A stretch of 64,000 bases of DNA from positions 3,321,001 to 3,385,000 of the forward strand of contig NZ_CP068047.1 in assembly GCF_016698645.1 (NCBI RefSeq), in the 5' to 3' direction. Below are positions 61,960-64,000 of this stretch, piece after piece. The stretch comes from Devosia oryziradicis (lineage in GTDB: Bacteria > Pseudomonadota > Alphaproteobacteria > Rhizobiales > Devosiaceae). The stretch's first letter is position 1; every line of letters starts with the position of its first letter. Under the pieces are notes generated by a model. It was given only the letters and a program-made list of their open reading frames with translations. It ran no database searches and was not told the origin of the DNA. Position numbers and translations under genes: made by a program.

Positions 61960-62331
61960 ATGGCTGACGACACAACCATCATCGGCGGTACCGGCACGGA
62001 TCTGTTCGCCGGCATTCCGGTCAGTGATTTCCGGCTTTCGCTGGCCTGGTATCAGAACCTGTTCGGCTGTCCGCCGCGCTTTTTCCCCAATGCGACCGAA
62101 GCGGTGTGGGCGATCGGCGAACACCGCTGGATCTACATCATCGTTGACGCAAAACGCGCCGGCGGGGCCATCCAGACCATCATGTGCAGTGATCTCGAAA
62201 TCACCATCGAGCAGATCGCCGCGCGCGGCATCGACTTCAGCCAGGAAGAGATCCCCGGCAAGGATGTGCGCAAGGTGGTGTATTACGATCCTGATGGCAA
62301 CGAGATCGGGCTAGGGCGAATTCCGGGATGA
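61960..62331 (+). CDS. VOC-superfamily (glyoxalase/bleomycin-resistance fold) protein
   Basis: A 123-residue protein of the vicinal-oxygen-chelate fold: FAGIPVSDFRLSLAWYQNLF at the N-terminus and KVVYYDPDGNEIGLGRI at the C-terminus, the usual beta-alpha-beta ends. GGAGGAGG directly before the ATG at 61960 decides the start. Metal ligands are not all evident, so catalytic activity is uncertain. It follows hemA by 63 bp, but no functional link is obvious. Confidence 0.8.
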   Translation: MADDTTIIGGTGTDLFAGIPVSDFRLSLAWYQNLFGCPPRFFPNATEAVWAIGEHRWIYIIVDAKRAGGAIQTIMCSDLEITIEQIAARGIDFSQEEIPGKDVRKVVYYDPDGNEIGLGRIPG

Positions 62332-62380
62332 TCTTCACCGATGATCGCTCGGTCAGGCCGCCGGGCCCCAGAATTCCGCC

Positions 62381-63139
62381 TCAGGCCGTCCGGCCGCGAT
62401 AGACGGCGGTGCGAAGCTCATTGGCGTAGTGATCGAAAGCGGGCATTCCGCTGACCTGGGCCACGGCGACCTCGGACTCGATGTCGTAAGGCACACGAAC
62501 AAAATGCAGTGACCAGGGATGGGCTGACGCCGCGCCGAACCAACCTTCCAACACCGCGTAGCAGGCTAGCGGCACATCGAGCGGATTGCCGACGCTTCCC
62601 ACGTTAAACAGCGTGCGATGCTCGAAGTTCAGCAGATAGGCCCCGTGAATGTCGCCATAGCCCACCATATCCGGTTCCGGCCCGAAGCCGGTGAACGCCG
62701 TGTTGCCGAACATCGCGCTGTGTTCCGCGCGCTCCGCCGTTGCGTGAACGCGGTGGTAGATGCCGATCTGGCTGGCGTGGAATAGTCGCACGCGGCGGCC
62801 GCTGAGCAGGAAGTCATGGCTTGCTGGCAGGCTCGCCAGGTAGCGGAGCCTCTCAGCGCCCAGTTGAGCCCGATGCCATTGGAGAACCGGCTGCGTGGCC
62901 GCCTCGTCCTGCGCAACCATGTCGTCCCAATTGCCCTGCACAATGATTTCACAGGTGTCCCGGCAACGATCGACCACCGCTGCGGAGCGAGGCCCCTTGC
63001 CGACCAGGTCGCCCAGATTGAATATTCGGGTGATACCCATGGCGGCGATATGGGCCAGCACCACCTCCAGCGCAGTCAAGTTGCCATGAATATCGGACAG
63101 GATTGCCACGCGCTCGGCGCCTGTCGGCAACTCGGTCAT
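62381..63139 (-). CDS. Calcineurin-like metallophosphoesterase
   Basis: A 252-residue phosphoesterase. Motifs in order are ILSDIHGNLTAL, NLGDLVGKGP, IVQGNWDD (the usual GNxD/H block), and YGDIHGAYLLNF with the last histidine ligand, together forming the two-metal site. It resembles YfcE/PrpE-like enzymes acting on phosphodiesters, diadenosine polyphosphates or phosphoproteins; the true substrate is unknown. Confidence 0.88.
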   Translation of the reverse strand: MTELPTGAERVAILSDIHGNLTALEVVLAHIAAMGITRIFNLGDLVGKGPRSAAVVDRCRDTCEIIVQGNWDDMVAQDEAATQPVLQWHRAQLGAERLRYLASLPASHDFLLSGRRVRLFHASQIGIYHRVHATAERAEHSAMFGNTAFTGFGPEPDMVGYGDIHGAYLLNFEHRTLFNVGSVGNPLDVPLACYAVLEGWFGAASAHPWSLHFVRVPYDIESEVAVAQVSGMPAFDHYANELRTAVYRGRTA

Positions 63140-63287
63140 CGGCTGGCCCTATGCTAGTTGGGCGCCACCGATAACAACTTTCCGGGCGTCAGCCAACACG
63201 TGCCACCGAGCGGTCGCATCGCCCGTGGCATACCCGGTATTGCGTCCGCCACCGATACGAGCCGGTGTGAGACCGGCGTAGGATGCC

Positions 63288-63923
63288 TCAACTTGTCAGG
63301 ACGATGCGCATCAGGTCGGCGGTGTTGCGCGCACCCAGCTTTTCCATGACCCGGGCCCGGTGGACTTCTATGGTCCTGGGCGAGATGCCTAATTCGCGGC
63401 CGGCTTCCTTGTTGGACTGACCATTGGTAATGAGCTGCAGCACCTCGCGCTCCCGCGGGGTCAGCTGGGAAAAGCCACGCACTTCCACGGGCCGCCGCCC
63501 ACCCTGCATGGCGCCCAGATGCACGTCGCGGCGGAGTGCCTCGCGTACGCTGCTCAGAAGATATTCGGTGTCGATGGGTTTGGAAATGACATCTGAGGCG
63601 CCCAGCTTCATCGCCGTTACTGCCGCCTCCAGCTGCGGCGTATCGGCAAGCATGAAAACCGGCGTTCCGGTGCGTGTCGCCTTGACGCGCCGGAGCAGGC
63701 TCAGGCCGCTTTCCTCCCCCAGCCGCAGGTTGAGGACGACGATATCGGGGCGCCGCCGTTCGATTGTTGCCGCGAAATGCGCGGCCTCGAGCGAGAAGGT
63801 GGTCTGGAAACCCTCCAGGCGAAACAGCACGCTCAGCGACTCGCAGGTCGTGGCATCGGTATCCACGATGTGGATCAGCCGATCGCGGTTGAGGAAGGAG
63901 TGATAGAAGATCTCGTCGCTCAT
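63288..63923 (-). CDS. FixJ/LuxR-family regulator with non-phosphorylatable receiver
   Basis: A 211-residue protein with a FixJ-like receiver (about 15-130) and LuxR-type DNA-binding domain (about 150-210; SQLTPREREVLQLITNGQSN and GISPRTIEVHRARVMEKLG). The receiver phosphoacceptor is Asn65 in VVLNLRLG where FixJ has Asp, and the conserved Thr is Ala93. One of the acidic pair and the Lys (SKPID, K115) remain. Regulation is thus probably not by phosphotransfer. The ATG at 63923 fits the family; no kinase gene is visible in the window. Confidence 0.88.
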   Translation of the reverse strand: MSDEIFYHSFLNRDRLIHIVDTDATTCESLSVLFRLEGFQTTFSLEAAHFAATIERRRPDIVVLNLRLGEESGLSLLRRVKATRTGTPVFMLADTPQLEAAVTAMKLGASDVISKPIDTEYLLSSVREALRRDVHLGAMQGGRRPVEVRGFSQLTPREREVLQLITNGQSNKEAGRELGISPRTIEVHRARVMEKLGARNTADLMRIVLTS

Positions 63924-64000
63924 ATTCCCTCTGCCCGGTGGCAAGTTTCGCTTGTGCGTCCCCGAGGGACGGCAAGGCTTCGCCAGTCGCTGAGCTGCCG
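63924..64000. other. Window end, unassigned
   Basis: The last 77 bp hold the upstream region of the FixJ-like gene. The minus strand is open further in another frame, but I can support no gene. Confidence 0.3.

Noticed and set aside
1-64000. CRISPR arrays, insertion sequences, prophage genes, toxin-antitoxin pairs
   Set aside because: No regularly spaced direct repeats, transposase, integrase, phage structural or recognisable toxin-antitoxin genes were found in reading the translated frames.

Overview
This 64 kb window is high-GC bacterial chromosome, densely coded on both strands, with no rRNA, phage, insertion sequence or CRISPR array. Gene content and order point to an alphaproteobacterium of the Hyphomicrobiales, perhaps Devosia-like. 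The evidence is a hisD / UPF0262 / low-molecular-weight phosphatase / infA / maf / yacG block beside tRNA-Phe, a Shemin-type 5-aminolevulinate synthase, an OpgC/OpgH/OpgG periplasmic glucan cluster, and an arabinofuranosidase locus with a single-domain ATPase of FrcA type. The genus is inference.

Layout. 0-6 kb: electron transfer flavoprotein genes, an M20 amidohydrolase with an AbrB-type membrane protein, and a GH13 glucosidase. 6-7.2 kb: a lower-GC acyltransferase gene. 7.2-11.6 kb: a hydroxyacid dehydrogenase and a three-gene ATP-grasp / alpha-E / transglutaminase-like operon. 11.6-19 kb: AEC transporter, glpD-glpK, a CAP-domain lipoprotein with an antibiotic-kinase-like protein, and uxaC. 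19-26.3 kb: a TctD-like response regulator, a TctE-like histidine kinase fused in frame to a periplasmic binding protein, and a convergent TctCBA tricarboxylate transporter. 26.4-34.7 kb: a GGDEF/EAL protein, tRNA-Phe, the yacG-maf-infA-hisD-murA housekeeping block, and tRNA-Thr. 34.8-41.9 kb: a sugar or sugar-acid ABC locus with divergent ATPase, Tat-exported binding protein, a single fused MalF-MalG permease, a GntR/FCD regulator and an enolase-superfamily enzyme. 41.9-49.8 kb: a glycosyltransferase, opgC-opgH-opgG with a tiny ORF between opgG and opgH, and two membrane or anchored proteins. 49.8-56 kb: a pentose-type ABC importer divergent from a LacI regulator and a GH127 beta-L-arabinofuranosidase. 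56-64 kb: a PRC-barrel protein, small envelope proteins, an OmpA-like lipoprotein, an SDR, a WS/DGAT-like protein, hemA with an upstream FNR/FixK-type box, a VOC protein, a metallophosphoesterase and a FixJ-like regulator lacking its phosphoacceptor aspartate.

The most striking theme is in-frame gene fusion of normally separate partners: kinase plus binding protein (20154-22619), MalF plus MalG (37817-39778), and UPF0262 plus phosphatase (30025-30984). Two further proteins keep their fold but have lost a key residue: the transglutaminase-like protein (Cys to Ala) and the FixJ-like regulator (Asp to Asn). Readable regulatory sites include a GntR-type operator pair around the sugar ABC promoter, three AACGAAA boxes at exact 21-bp spacing before glpD, and a perfect TTGAC-N4-GTCAA box before hemA. 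An intergenic element of about 82 bp built on a large inverted repeat occurs twice.
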